A DNA stretch of 36,185 nucleotides. Source: Acidimicrobiales bacterium. GTDB taxonomy: Bacteria > Actinomycetota > Acidimicrobiia > Acidimicrobiales > RAAP-2. Positions 24,968 through 32,330 of the stretch are shown here, piece after piece. The notes beneath the pieces are model-generated. The model did no database searches, was not told the origin of the DNA, and was given only the letters and a program-made list of their open reading frames with translations. The stretch's first letter is position 1. Every line of letters starts with the position of its first letter. Location of the stretch: the NCBI GenBank assembly GCA_025449805.1, contig JANWIR010000091.1, forward strand, positions 1-36,185, written 5' to 3'. The position numbers and the translations under genes were made by a program.

Positions 24968-26203
24968 TCACGCCTCAGCGTAGGTCTCCTTAGGTGGTGA
25001 CGCAACGTCGCCCCTCTTCGACGCGCGTTGGCGACGCAACGTGTAGTACACGCCCGCCACGCCACGCGGCGCGAGCATCATCGTCACGATGAGTAGCCCA
25101 CCGAAGATGATGCCGTTGAGTTGACTGGCAAAGTTGCCCTGAGGATTTAGACCGGTCTGGTTCGTGATCCAGTTGATGACGTTGGTGGAGTAGGCGTAAA
25201 CGAGCCCACCGATCAACGCCCCCGGAATAGTGCCGATGCCGCCAATCACGATGACCGAGAGAATAACGATAGAGAGCGCGAACGAGTAGGTCGCGGGCGT
25301 CACCGAATTATTGAGGAAGGTCCATAGCGCCCCACCGAGTGCGGCGTACGCCGAGGAGATCACGAAGGCCAACACGCGCGTCCGGTTTAGATTGACGCCC
25401 ACCAGTTCGGCCGCTACCTCGTTGTCGCGCACCAAGCGCATGGCGCGACCCACACGACTCGAAAAGAGATTCGCCATGAAAAAGAACGCGACGCCGGCCG
25501 CGACGATGGTGATATCGGTCAACCACAGAGTGCTTGACGTCAACGACGACGTGCCGTGCACGAAGAGGGCATTTAACCAGTGCGGAGGGTTGGCGGCGTT
25601 CGGGAGTTGGAGACCACCGTCACCACCGGTCCAGGAGTTGAAGTAGGTCAAGATTGCGGGAAACGCGACGGCGAAGGCGAGCGTCATGCCCGCCAGATAC
25701 GGTCCGCGTAGACGCGTGGCGGGTAGACCGAGCAAGAAACCCACGAGGGCGCCGGCGACGACCGACAGCAGAAGCGTCACCGCGATGGGGGTCGTGGCGT
25801 GATGGTTCGACCAGATGGCCATCGTGAACGCGCCCACGCCCATAAAAGCGCCGTTACCGATCGACACCTGACCCGAGACGCCGGTAAGGAATGAAAGCCC
25901 CACCAACGTCACGGCCATGGCGGCGCCCGTGGCCAAATTGAAGTCCGTCGTCGATGAGAAGAAGAAGGTCGCCACCAGCGTCACCGAAACGACCATGGTC
26001 GAGGTGGCCGCCCGAGTCAGGACCGGGCGCGCGCGTCGCAGTTCCGAAGGAAGAAGGATCAACGCGCTCGTAACCGTCAACATCATCAAGATTGCTAGGG
26101 CGACGCCGTCACGAACGCTGGGAGTGACGAGTAAGGAGAGCACCGCGACGGCGATCACGATACCCGCCGCGCTGAGACCTCGTGGTGAGCGTTGACGGTT
26201 CAT
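24968..26203 (-). CDS. livM: branched-chain amino acid ABC transporter permease (LivM)
   Basis: 411 residues with about ten hydrophobic helices. The core region contains GVSGQVSIGNGAFMGVGAF and LRGPYLAGMTLAFA, both typical of LivM. The loop GRAMRLVRDNEVAAELVGVNLNRTRVLAFVISS is the coupling-helix region that contacts the ATPases, and IGGIGTIPGALIGGLV is near the end. It forms the membrane channel with LivH. The N-terminus carries extra hydrophobic segments before the conserved core, so it is longer than the E. coli protein's core domain. The C-terminal tail is basic (RRQRASKRGD). It overlaps livH by 4 bases. Confidence 0.9.
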   Translation of the reverse strand: MNRQRSPRGLSAAGIVIAVAVLSLLVTPSVRDGVALAILMMLTVTSALILLPSELRRARPVLTRAATSTMVVSVTLVATFFFSSTTDFNLATGAAMAVTLVGLSFLTGVSGQVSIGNGAFMGVGAFTMAIWSNHHATTPIAVTLLLSVVAGALVGFLLGLPATRLRGPYLAGMTLAFAVAFPAILTYFNSWTGGDGGLQLPNAANPPHWLNALFVHGTSSLTSSTLWLTDITIVAAGVAFFFMANLFSSRVGRAMRLVRDNEVAAELVGVNLNRTRVLAFVISSAYAALGGALWTFLNNSVTPATYSFALSIVILSVIVIGGIGTIPGALIGGLVYAYSTNVINWITNQTGLNPQGNFASQLNGIIFGGLLIVTMMLAPRGVAGVYYTLRRQRASKRGDVASPPKETYAEA

Positions 26204-27102
26204 ACTCGCCTCGTTTTCACGGGACTGAAGACCCCATTGGGCCGGGCCATCAGTGAGACGATCAAGATGGCGAGGGCGACCAGAATGATGGCGTTGGAGT
26301 TCACGTAGTCACCCACAAACTGCAAAATGATGCCCATCACGATGCCCGCGACGATCGAACCCACGGGACTATCCAGTCCACCCACCGCCGCGGCAATAAA
26401 GCCGAAGGCGAAGATACCGTCCATCACCTGCGGCGTGAGGCCGGTGAAAAAGTTCGACGCCACCAAGATTGCGGTGATGGTCCCTACGCCGGTGGAGAGC
26501 GTCCAACCCAAAGTCAGCATGCGGTTGACGCGCACACCCAAGAGGCGCGAGACCTCCGGGGCCAGTGCCGACGCTCGCAGCTGCAGGCCGAGATTCGTGA
26601 AGCGAAAGAGTACGGCCACCGCCACCATGACGACGACGGCGGTGATGATCTGGTACAGCGAAAAGGCTGAAAGCGCGAACGGTTTGCCACTCAGATGAAA
26701 GTCGATGGGCGAAAACGGTGTCGTCAAACTGCGCGGCGTCGACGACCAGATGGCCGCGGCCACTGCTTCGAGCACGGTCAAAAAGCCCACCATCACCACT
26801 ACGGGGTTGATTTCTGGTTTGCCGTAGAGGGGGCGAACCAGGACGCGTTCGGTACCGGCACCAATAAGGAACCCCACGAGAACGGCGATGACCACGCAGA
26901 TCCAGTAGCCGAAGTAGTGCCCGAACGTGACCATGCCCACGTACGTCGCCAACATGGGCATCGCGCCTTGGGCGAAGTTCAAGATGCCCGTCGAACGCCA
27001 GACCAAGACGAGACTGAGGGCAACGAGGCCATAAATCACGCCGTTCGTTAAACCACCCAGTACGTCCGACGCGATCCTTGACGTGAGAAAAACGTCCATC
27101 AA
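26200..27102 (-). CDS. livH: branched-chain amino acid ABC transporter permease (LivH)
   Basis: 300 residues with about eight hydrophobic helices. Recognisable LivH segments are GLTNGVIYGLVALSLVLVWRSTGILNFAQGAM at the N-terminus, the coupling loop LRASALAPEVSRLLGVRVNRML and the GLDSPVGSIVAGIVMG motif. It pairs with LivM to form the translocation path. Start ATG 27102 overlaps the livF stop (ATGA), and its stop overlaps the livM start, so the four transporter genes are translationally coupled. Nothing unusual was seen. Confidence 0.92.
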   Translation of the reverse strand: MMDVFLTSRIASDVLGGLTNGVIYGLVALSLVLVWRSTGILNFAQGAMPMLATYVGMVTFGHYFGYWICVVIAVLVGFLIGAGTERVLVRPLYGKPEINPVVVMVGFLTVLEAVAAAIWSSTPRSLTTPFSPIDFHLSGKPFALSAFSLYQIITAVVVMVAVAVLFRFTNLGLQLRASALAPEVSRLLGVRVNRMLTLGWTLSTGVGTITAILVASNFFTGLTPQVMDGIFAFGFIAAAVGGLDSPVGSIVAGIVMGIILQFVGDYVNSNAIILVALAILIVSLMARPNGVFSPVKTRRV

Positions 27103-27806
27103 CGCACCATTCCAAGGTAGTACTGACGAAGCTTTTCATCCTCCGCGACCACGCTCGCGACGTCGTTCGCGACAACGTGTCCGACGTTCAAGACCACGGC
27201 GTGGTCCGCGATGCGCAAAGCCGACGAGGCGTTTTGCTCCACCAATATCACGGTGAGATTCTCGCTCGCGCATAATTCTTTGATGGTCGCCATGATCTGA
27301 GCCGTGATGAGTGGCGCCAAACCGAGCGACGGTTCATCCAGCAACAACACCGCGGGGTTGGCGATGAGGGCCCGGGCCATCGAAAGAATTTGACGCTCGC
27401 CACCCGAGAGTTGATCCGCGTGTTGACGGCGTCGTTCACCCAAAATGGGAAAGCGCTCGTACTGACTCGCGAGACTCTGTTTGGCGTCGACTTTGGCCGT
27501 CAGGGCACCGAGGCGAAGGTTTTCCTCGACCGTGAATTCGCCAATCACGCCGCGACCCTCGGGCACGTGCGCGATGCCCATACGGGCAATATCTTCGGTT
27601 TTCATGAGGGTCAGTTCGGCCCCGTCGTGCGTGATCGAGCCCGCCACGGGCGACTTCAGGCCACTGATCGTTCGAAGCAACGTTGTTTTCCCCGCGCCGT
27701 TCGCCCCGAGCACGGCGGTGATCGCGCTCGTGCGCGCCTCGAAGGTCACGTCGACGAGTGCCTTCACCGCGCCGTAGGCGACGGTCAAATCTTGGACCCG
27801 AATCAC
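27099..27806 (-). CDS. livF: branched-chain amino acid ABC transporter ATP-binding protein (LivF)
   Basis: 235 residues, the family length. It contains Walker A GANGAGKTT near residue 34, signature LSGGERQILSMARAL near 138, Walker B LLLDEPSLGLAP near 159 and the switch histidine replaced by the LivF-typical VEQNASSAL region. The LRTISGLKSPVAGSITHDG segment after Walker A is characteristic. It energises uptake together with LivG on the inner face of the membrane. The gene lies between livG and livH with 4-base overlaps on both sides. Confidence 0.93.
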   Translation of the reverse strand: MIRVQDLTVAYGAVKALVDVTFEARTSAITAVLGANGAGKTTLLRTISGLKSPVAGSITHDGAELTLMKTEDIARMGIAHVPEGRGVIGEFTVEENLRLGALTAKVDAKQSLASQYERFPILGERRRQHADQLSGGERQILSMARALIANPAVLLLDEPSLGLAPLITAQIMATIKELCASENLTVILVEQNASSALRIADHAVVLNVGHVVANDVASVVAEDEKLRQYYLGMVR

Positions 27807-28579
27807 TGCGCCACCCCTAGGTAGGCCGCGACGACGGCGTCATTGTTGCGAACCTCACCGGGCGTACCTTCGGCGATGACCTCGCCAAAGTTGAGGACAA
27901 CGAGTCGCTCCACGAGGGGCATGACGAATTCCATATTGTGCTCGACGAGCAACACGCCCATACTCGAACGAAGATCGAGAATCATTGCGGCGAACTCACT
28001 CAACTCTGCTTCGTCGAGGCCCGACGCCGGCTCATCGAGCATGAGCAATCGTGGTTCGCTCATCAGCGCCCGGGCCACGGAGACTTTCTTCGCGATGCCG
28101 TAGGGAATGGACGAAGGGAGCTCACTGGCCACGTCCGCCACCCCCAGTCGCGCCAAAACGTTCATCGCGTCGTCGCGCAAGCGTCGTTCGGCGCGGATTC
28201 CCCGAGGGGAGGCAACAAAACTATTCAGAAAGCCGCCGTCGGGACGCGTTTGACCACCCGCCATTACGTTTTCGAGCACGGTGCAGTGCGTAAAGAGACC
28301 CACACCTTGCAGCGTGCGCGCGATGCCGGCGCGCGAGAGTTGATTCGGACGCAAGTTGGATTTCTGAATTAAGGGATAGTGCACCGCCCCCGCCGTGGGC
28401 TTGACGAACCCGCAGGCAACGTTGAAGGCCGTTGTCTTGCCCGCACCGTTTGGTCCGATCAAGCCAACGATTTCACCCGTAGCCACACCGAAGGAAATGT
28501 CGTGTAAGGCGCGCAGGCCACCGAAGTCCACCGACACGCCCTCGAGCGCGAGGATTGGCTGTCCGGAACCGTCACTCAC
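27803..28579 (-). CDS. livG: branched-chain amino acid ABC transporter ATP-binding protein (LivG)
   Basis: 258 residues with Walker A GPNGAGKTT near residue 42, Walker B LLMLDEPASGLDE near 173 and switch histidine in LLVEHNMEFV. The signature region reads SIPYGIAKKVSVARAL; LivG proteins often have LSYGxQRRLEIARAL, so the helix start is somewhat divergent but of the same type. It is the first gene of the livGFHM-binding-protein cluster. GTG 28579 lies 7 bases after the box TATCTT (28592-28587 on the minus strand), with no Shine-Dalgarno sequence, which fits a leaderless mRNA. ATP hydrolysis by the LivG/LivF pair drives import. Confidence 0.92.
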   Translation of the reverse strand: MSDGSGQPILALEGVSVDFGGLRALHDISFGVATGEIVGLIGPNGAGKTTAFNVACGFVKPTAGAVHYPLIQKSNLRPNQLSRAGIARTLQGVGLFTHCTVLENVMAGGQTRPDGGFLNSFVASPRGIRAERRLRDDAMNVLARLGVADVASELPSSIPYGIAKKVSVARALMSEPRLLMLDEPASGLDEAELSEFAAMILDLRSSMGVLLVEHNMEFVMPLVERLVVLNFGEVIAEGTPGEVRNNDAVVAAYLGVAQ

Positions 28580-28613
28580 GGTGACGAAGATAGTGTTTTT
28601 AACGTCACCAAAA
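28571..28613 (-). promoter_or_regulatory. candidate leaderless promoter and operator of the liv operon
   Basis: On the minus strand TTTTGG (28613-28608) and TATCTT (28592-28587) are 15 bases apart, and the GTG start of livG follows after 7 bases. Three GTCAC/GTGAC half-sites surround it: 28571-28575, 28581-28585 and 28604-28608. The second and third form GGTGAC-N18-GTCACC across the -10, which looks like a repressor site. The -35 is poor. The call rests on geometry only. Confidence 0.4.
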
Positions 28614-28688
28614 GTTCACGTGCCCAATCGCGGCGCGAGAGCGGTGGTCAACTGCGCGCCGTTGCCCGTTACCCGCACGAGTTCCGAC

Positions 28689-29483
28689 CTAGACCGTCCC
28701 GTAGGCGACGGGCCCACTGGAGGGCGCCGTCGAGCCACCCGAAGGCTCCACCGTCACGGCCAACTCACTCGGTTTTACCTGACCCGCCATGGTGAAGGCG
28801 ACCTGCGTGGGGTGCTGTCCCATAACGCCGAGCGAGACCGGCTGCCCCTTGACGATGCCCCAGAGTTGGTAGGTCTTGTCACCCGACAGCTTCGGCAACG
28901 TCGACATCACTAAGTAGCCCTGGCCACTGGGCAACATGACGAACTGCGCGAGTGGTTGGTGCGTCGCCGACGCGAGATTGACGATCAAGTGTCCCGGTGT
29001 CTCGAGGGCTGAGGCGACCGCGATCTGGCCACCGTTCGAGATCTGGCCCTGCAGGTGCGCGACGTGACTATTGGCGTTGGCCAAGCTGACACTCAAGGCG
29101 ATTATTGCCGCGGCAGCACCGAACGCGGCCGAGGCGACGGCGCCACGGGCCCGGCGCGTCCACGACGGACGTCCGGTGGTAATCGAAATGACCGGCGCGA
29201 CGCCGGGGGTCGTCGACGAGCGGTCGCCGCCCAACACGGGCATGGCGGTACTCGTCGCGGCGGGGCGCTCGTGAAGGCGGTCAGCAATGGAGCTCCACAG
29301 CCGCTCCGGCAAGGGTTCAACGGTGTTACCGATTGTCGCGGCGACCTGGCGGTAGGCGTCGAGCTCGCGCTGACAGGGCGCACAGCCGCTGACGTGCTCT
29401 TCGAGGGCCACCGCGGTGGGTGCGTCAATGGCGTCCAGTGCGGCAAGTTCTAAAAGATCGTAGGCATCTTCGTGGTTCATCAC
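28689..29483 (-). CDS. rskA: RskA-like transmembrane anti-sigma factor
   Basis: 264 residues. The N-terminal anti-sigma domain carries the zinc-associated motif H-x3-C-x2-C (HVSGCAPC, residues 29-36). A single membrane helix follows near residues 112-135 (AVASAAFGAAAAIIALSVSLA), and the external domain contains the RskA signature YQLWGIVKGQPVSLGVM. Such proteins hold an ECF sigma factor inactive at the membrane and release it after regulated proteolysis triggered by an envelope signal, redox in the case of mycobacterial SigK/RskA. The gene directly follows the sigma gene; GTG 29483 (GTGA) or ATG 29480 could start it. The outer C-terminus is serine- and glycine-rich. Confidence 0.88.
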   Translation of the reverse strand: MMNHEDAYDLLELAALDAIDAPTAVALEEHVSGCAPCQRELDAYRQVAATIGNTVEPLPERLWSSIADRLHERPAATSTAMPVLGGDRSSTTPGVAPVISITTGRPSWTRRARGAVASAAFGAAAAIIALSVSLANANSHVAHLQGQISNGGQIAVASALETPGHLIVNLASATHQPLAQFVMLPSGQGYLVMSTLPKLSGDKTYQLWGIVKGQPVSLGVMGQHPTQVAFTMAGQVKPSELAVTVEPSGGSTAPSSGPVAYGTV

Positions 29484-30055
29484 GACTCCACTTCTTGTAC
29501 TTCGTAGTCCGAGAGCAGGTGGCGCATGCGACGCATGCCATTGCGAATCCGGCTCTTAATGGTTCCCTCTGGTTCGTCCAGTAGTTCGGCGACTTTGACG
29601 TAGGTCAGCCCTTGGAAGTAGGCCAATTCAATCGCGCGACGTTCGTCCTCGGGTAGTTCGCCGAGCGCTCGCTGTATCTCTTCACTCATTATGAGATCGG
29701 AAAATTCGTGTTCGAGGTCGTAGCCGGCTCGGGCCGTCGCGGCGGCGTCGCGCACTTCGCGACCCTTACGAGCCTCGAGTGAACGCACGGCGTCGACCGC
29801 GCGCGCGTGGCTTTGGGTTAAGAGGAAGCTGCGGAGGTTGCCGCGGTTGGGGTCGAAGCGCTCGGGTTGATTCCACAGACGCAGGAACACCTCTTGGGTA
29901 ACGTCCTCAGCCTCAGTGTTGTTGTTGAGGACGCGTCGAGCCAGGCCGTACACCGCGCCACCGTGACGGCGATAGACCTCGGCGAGGGCCACGTCGTCGT
30001 AGCGCGCAATGCGCGTTACCAGCTGTGCGTCGCTGACGTCTTGGAGTGCTTCCAC
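29480..30055 (-). CDS. sigK: ECF RNA polymerase sigma factor, SigK-like (leaderless start)
   Basis: 191 residues from GTG 30055. Region 2 includes ALAEVYRRHGGAVYGLARRVL and EAEDVTQEVFLRLW; region 4 includes ELPEDERRAIELAYFQGLTYVKVAELL and GTIKSRIRNGMRRMR. The frame is open to ATG 30142, adding 29 residues with no sigma similarity. The later start is chosen because an ECF-type promoter (30088-30063, minus strand) lies inside that extension and its -10 ends 8 bases before GTG 30055, with no room for a leader. The partner anti-sigma gene overlaps its stop. The same promoter motif faces the divergent ferritin-like operon, so that operon and the sigma gene itself are the predicted targets. Confidence 0.88.
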   Translation of the reverse strand: MEALQDVSDAQLVTRIARYDDVALAEVYRRHGGAVYGLARRVLNNNTEAEDVTQEVFLRLWNQPERFDPNRGNLRSFLLTQSHARAVDAVRSLEARKGREVRDAAATARAGYDLEHEFSDLIMSEEIQRALGELPEDERRAIELAYFQGLTYVKVAELLDEPEGTIKSRIRNGMRRMRHLLSDYEVQEVES

Positions 30056-30062
30056 GTCTTCT

Positions 30063-30088
30063 ATTCGGGGCGACCTTTCCTCTGGATG
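30063..30088 (-). promoter_or_regulatory. ECF (SigK-type) autoregulatory promoter
   Basis: Minus strand: CATCC (30088-30084), a 15-base spacer, then CCGAAT (30068-30063). GTG 30055 follows 7 bases after the -10, so the transcript would be leaderless. The elements match what I recall of the mycobacterial SigK consensus (CCATCC and CCGAAT). The identical pair with identical spacing stands on the opposite strand at 30140-30165. Confidence 0.7.
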
Positions 30089-30139
30089 TCGAATTCTCCA
30101 CTTTTTTAATCCGGCGTCAAAACTTTTTCCAAATTGCGT

Positions 30140-30165
30140 CATCCGTCACCATTGCGGCGCCGAAT
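30140..30165 (+). promoter_or_regulatory. ECF (SigK-type) promoter of the ferritin-like/cupredoxin operon
   Basis: Plus strand: CATCC (30140-30144), a 15-base spacer, then CCGAAT (30160-30165). Transcription from about 30172 gives a leader of about 26 bases containing AAGGAGGA (30183-30190) and then ATG 30198. Same boxes and spacer length as the promoter facing the sigma gene. Confidence 0.7.
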
Positions 30166-30197
30166 ACCTCATGACCCTACCCAAGGAGGAACAGGCA

Positions 30198-31058
30198 ATG
30201 AACCCAGATCCCAGAGCACTCGCGGAGTTGCTCGAAGAGTCACAGGACCTGCAGGCGGACGCGTTGCGTCCGACCAACGAGGCCCTCGATGAACTCGTCG
30301 AGTTGAACCACGAGTCGTCCCAGGAAGACCCCACCACCAACGAGAGCTTCCACGAAGAGCACCAGGCCACGTTGTTGACCAGCCTTCGTAACGCGCCGTT
30401 GTTGGGCGCCGCGGGCGGTCTCGCCCTGGTCGGTGCGCTCGCCACGTCGGCGGCGGCCACCAGCTCCAAGGACGTCCAGATTCTCCAGACGGCCGCGAGC
30501 ATCGAGAACCTGGCGGTCGCGACGTACAAGGCGGCCCTCGCGCTGCCCTACATCGGTGGCGCCTCGGCCAACGGTGTTGTCACGGCCTTCGCGAAGACCA
30601 CGATGGGTCAGCACGCCGAGCACGCGGCCGCCTTCAACGCCGCCGTTCGCCGTCTGAAGGGCCGCCCCCAGACCAAGCCCGACCCGGCGTTCGTACCGGT
30701 CGTCAACAAGGCCGTCGCCAGCTTGAAGGGCATGAGCGACGCAAACGCGACGCTCGCCGTCGTGGGCCTCGCCCTCGAACTCGAGAACATTGCTGCGGAG
30801 ACCTACGTCAAGAACACGTCACTCGTGAACGCGACGTCGAACCGTGCCCTGTTCGCGAGCATCATGGGCGTCGAGGCCCAGCACGTCAGCGTGCTCCTCG
30901 CCGTTCAGGCACTCTTGAGCGCCGGCGCCCCGCAGTTGATCGCCCTCAGCCCCACGACCGTCAACTCGTTGCCGGCCGTAGCCGGCAAGGTCGGATTCCC
31001 CAACCCGTTTTACAAGACCAACAGTGCTGCACCCGCTAGCCAAGGAGCTGTGAAGTAA
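30198..31058 (+). CDS. exported ferritin-like protein 1
   Basis: 286 residues from ATG 30198, chosen because AAGGAGGA ends 7 bases upstream; earlier in-frame starts would lie upstream of the predicted transcription start. Residues 1-60 are acidic and helical. Residues 64-88 (RNAPLLGAAGGLALVGALATSAAAT) form a hydrophobic signal or anchor without a twin arginine. The rest is a four-helix ferritin-like bundle with likely metal ligands E103, H139 and H142 (QHAEH), E194/E196, E201, E226 and H229 (EAQH). Helix 2 has HxxH instead of the usual ExxH. The family is not assigned a reaction; metal binding outside the cytoplasm is the reasonable inference. Codon use is very uniform (AAG for lysine, GCC, CTC), suggesting strong expression. 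It overlaps the next gene by one base. Confidence 0.85.
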   Translation: MNPDPRALAELLEESQDLQADALRPTNEALDELVELNHESSQEDPTTNESFHEEHQATLLTSLRNAPLLGAAGGLALVGALATSAAATSSKDVQILQTAASIENLAVATYKAALALPYIGGASANGVVTAFAKTTMGQHAEHAAAFNAAVRRLKGRPQTKPDPAFVPVVNKAVASLKGMSDANATLAVVGLALELENIAAETYVKNTSLVNATSNRALFASIMGVEAQHVSVLLAVQALLSAGAPQLIALSPTTVNSLPAVAGKVGFPNPFYKTNSAAPASQGAVK

Positions 31059-31885
31059 TGAACGCCAACGACCACATCCAAAACTCTGGTGCCTTTCAGG
31101 GCACCGAGCGCGAAATCACCGCGATGACGCGTGAACTCGACGAACTGCACAACGACGTGGGTATGCCCGCGATGTGGCAGGGCGTCGAGCGCATGGTCGA
31201 AGGTCTGCGCAGTGGTGCCTCCAAGAACGCGGCTAGTCGTCGTACGTTCTTGATGGGCGCGGGCGCGACTCTCGCCGGCGGAGCCGCGCTGATCGGCGCG
31301 GGACTTCCCTCCATGGCTGGTGCGGCCACGCGTACCACCAAGTCGTCGAGCGCCTCGGCGTTGGCCTTCCCCCCGGCCAACTTGAAGGGTGACCTCGTCG
31401 TCGCGGCCGTCGCGGCCAGCCTGGAGAACCTCGCGGTCTTCGCCTACACGGCGGGACTGGGCGCGGCCACGGCCGGCAAGCTCGGCTCCGTGCCCCCGGC
31501 CGTTGCCACGTTCGCCACGACGGCGCGCGCGCAACACGCCCAGCACGCCGCCGCGTGGAACGCGGTCCTGCGCGCGAACGGTAAGGCCAAGGTCACCGTC
31601 ACCAACCCAACCTTGACCCCCGTCGTGAAGAGCGACTTCGCCAAGGTCACGGACATCACGGGACTGGCCAAGTTGGCGCTCACCCTCGAGACCATCGCCG
31701 CCGAGACCTACCAGGTCGAGACGTCGAAGTTGATGAGCAAGGCCGCCATCGAGCTGTCCGCCAGCATCGAGCCCGTCGAGATGCAGCACATCGCGATTCT
31801 GTACTACGTGCTGGGTATGTACCCGGGCGCGCAGAGTGCGAGTGGCACGCCCTTGGCCTTCAGCGCCACGAACCAAGCGGTATAG
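31058..31885 (+). CDS. exported ferritin-like protein 2 with Tat signal
   Basis: 275 residues; TAATG coupling with the previous gene and AAGGAG near 31043. An N-terminal helical stretch of about 55 residues precedes a twin-arginine signal, SRRTFLMG (60-67), followed by the hydrophobic segment AGATLAGGAALIGAGL and probable cleavage near AGAA (87-90). The mature domain is a ferritin-like bundle paralogous to its neighbour: E123 (SLENLAVFAY), H160 and H163 (QHAQH), E211, E216 and E241/H244 (EMQH). Tat export implies folding, perhaps with metal, before transport. The long cytoplasmic prefix before the Tat motif is unusual for a signal peptide; it is shared in kind with protein 1. Its partner downstream is a copper protein. 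Same high-expression codon pattern as protein 1. Confidence 0.86.
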   Translation: MNANDHIQNSGAFQGTEREITAMTRELDELHNDVGMPAMWQGVERMVEGLRSGASKNAASRRTFLMGAGATLAGGAALIGAGLPSMAGAATRTTKSSSASALAFPPANLKGDLVVAAVAASLENLAVFAYTAGLGAATAGKLGSVPPAVATFATTARAQHAQHAAAWNAVLRANGKAKVTVTNPTLTPVVKSDFAKVTDITGLAKLALTLETIAAETYQVETSKLMSKAAIELSASIEPVEMQHIAILYYVLGMYPGAQSASGTPLAFSATNQAV

Positions 31886-31887
31886 CA

Positions 31888-32253
31888 ATGGCTCGGCGTC
31901 ACGTATCACGAGTGGCCGCCACGATGGCCGCGGGACTCATGATGAGTTTCGCGGCCATCGCGCCGAGCGTCACGGCCGCGTCAGCGTCGGGCGCGCCGGC
32001 GGTCGTCCACGTCAAAATCGTGAACTTCATGTTCGCGCCAATGACTATCAAGGCGCACCCGGGCGAACTGATCCAGGTCACGAATAAGGACACGGTGGCG
32101 CACACGCTCACCTCGACCAAGCCCAAGCAGTTCACGACCGGCAACATCGGTCACAATCAGACCAAGGGCTTTCGGGCCCCGAAAAAGCCGGGCACGTATC
32201 ACTTCATCTGCTTCATCCACCAATTCATGACGGGAACCCTCGTCGTCAAGTAG
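31888..32253 (+). CDS. secreted cupredoxin (type 1 copper protein)
   Basis: 121 residues, of which 1 to about 33 are a signal peptide (basic start, hydrophobic AATMAAGLMMSFAAIA, cleavage near TAASA). The mature domain is a plastocyanin/amicyanin-like beta sandwich. The type 1 copper ligands are all present: H72 (AHTL), C108, H111 and M114 (CFIHQFM). The KAHPGELIQVTNKD strand is typical. It would carry single electrons outside the membrane or hold copper. The ATG lies 2 bases after the stop of ferritin-like protein 2 and there is no good Shine-Dalgarno sequence, so translation is probably coupled. Last gene of the sigma-controlled operon, with a terminator 20 bases further on. Confidence 0.9.
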   Translation: MARRHVSRVAATMAAGLMMSFAAIAPSVTAASASGAPAVVHVKIVNFMFAPMTIKAHPGELIQVTNKDTVAHTLTSTKPKQFTTGNIGHNQTKGFRAPKKPGTYHFICFIHQFMTGTLVVK

Positions 32254-32272
32254 CAGCTGAAGACGTGCCTTT

Positions 32273-32315
32273 GCGCCCCGCCCTAGCCCACCCTGGGGCG
32301 GGGCGCCCCCTTTTT
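32273..32315 (+). terminator. rho-independent terminator of the ferritin-like/cupredoxin operon
   Basis: GCGCCCCGCCC (32273-32283) pairs with GGGCGGGGCGC (32296-32306), an 11-bp stem, followed by CCCC and TTTTT (32311-32315). It is well placed after the cupredoxin stop at 32253. Confidence 0.88.
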
Positions 32316-32330
32316 ACAACTCGCCCGAGG

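Noticed and set aside
30009-30197. 63-codon upstream extension of the ferritin-like protein 1 frame
   Set aside because: It covers the divergent promoters and the sigma gene start; the strong ribosome binding site is directly before ATG 30198.
31010-31909. 299-codon minus-strand open frame opposite the second ferritin-like gene
   Set aside because: Glycine- and arginine-rich shadow; the plus-strand frame has a Tat signal, ligands and a ribosome binding site.
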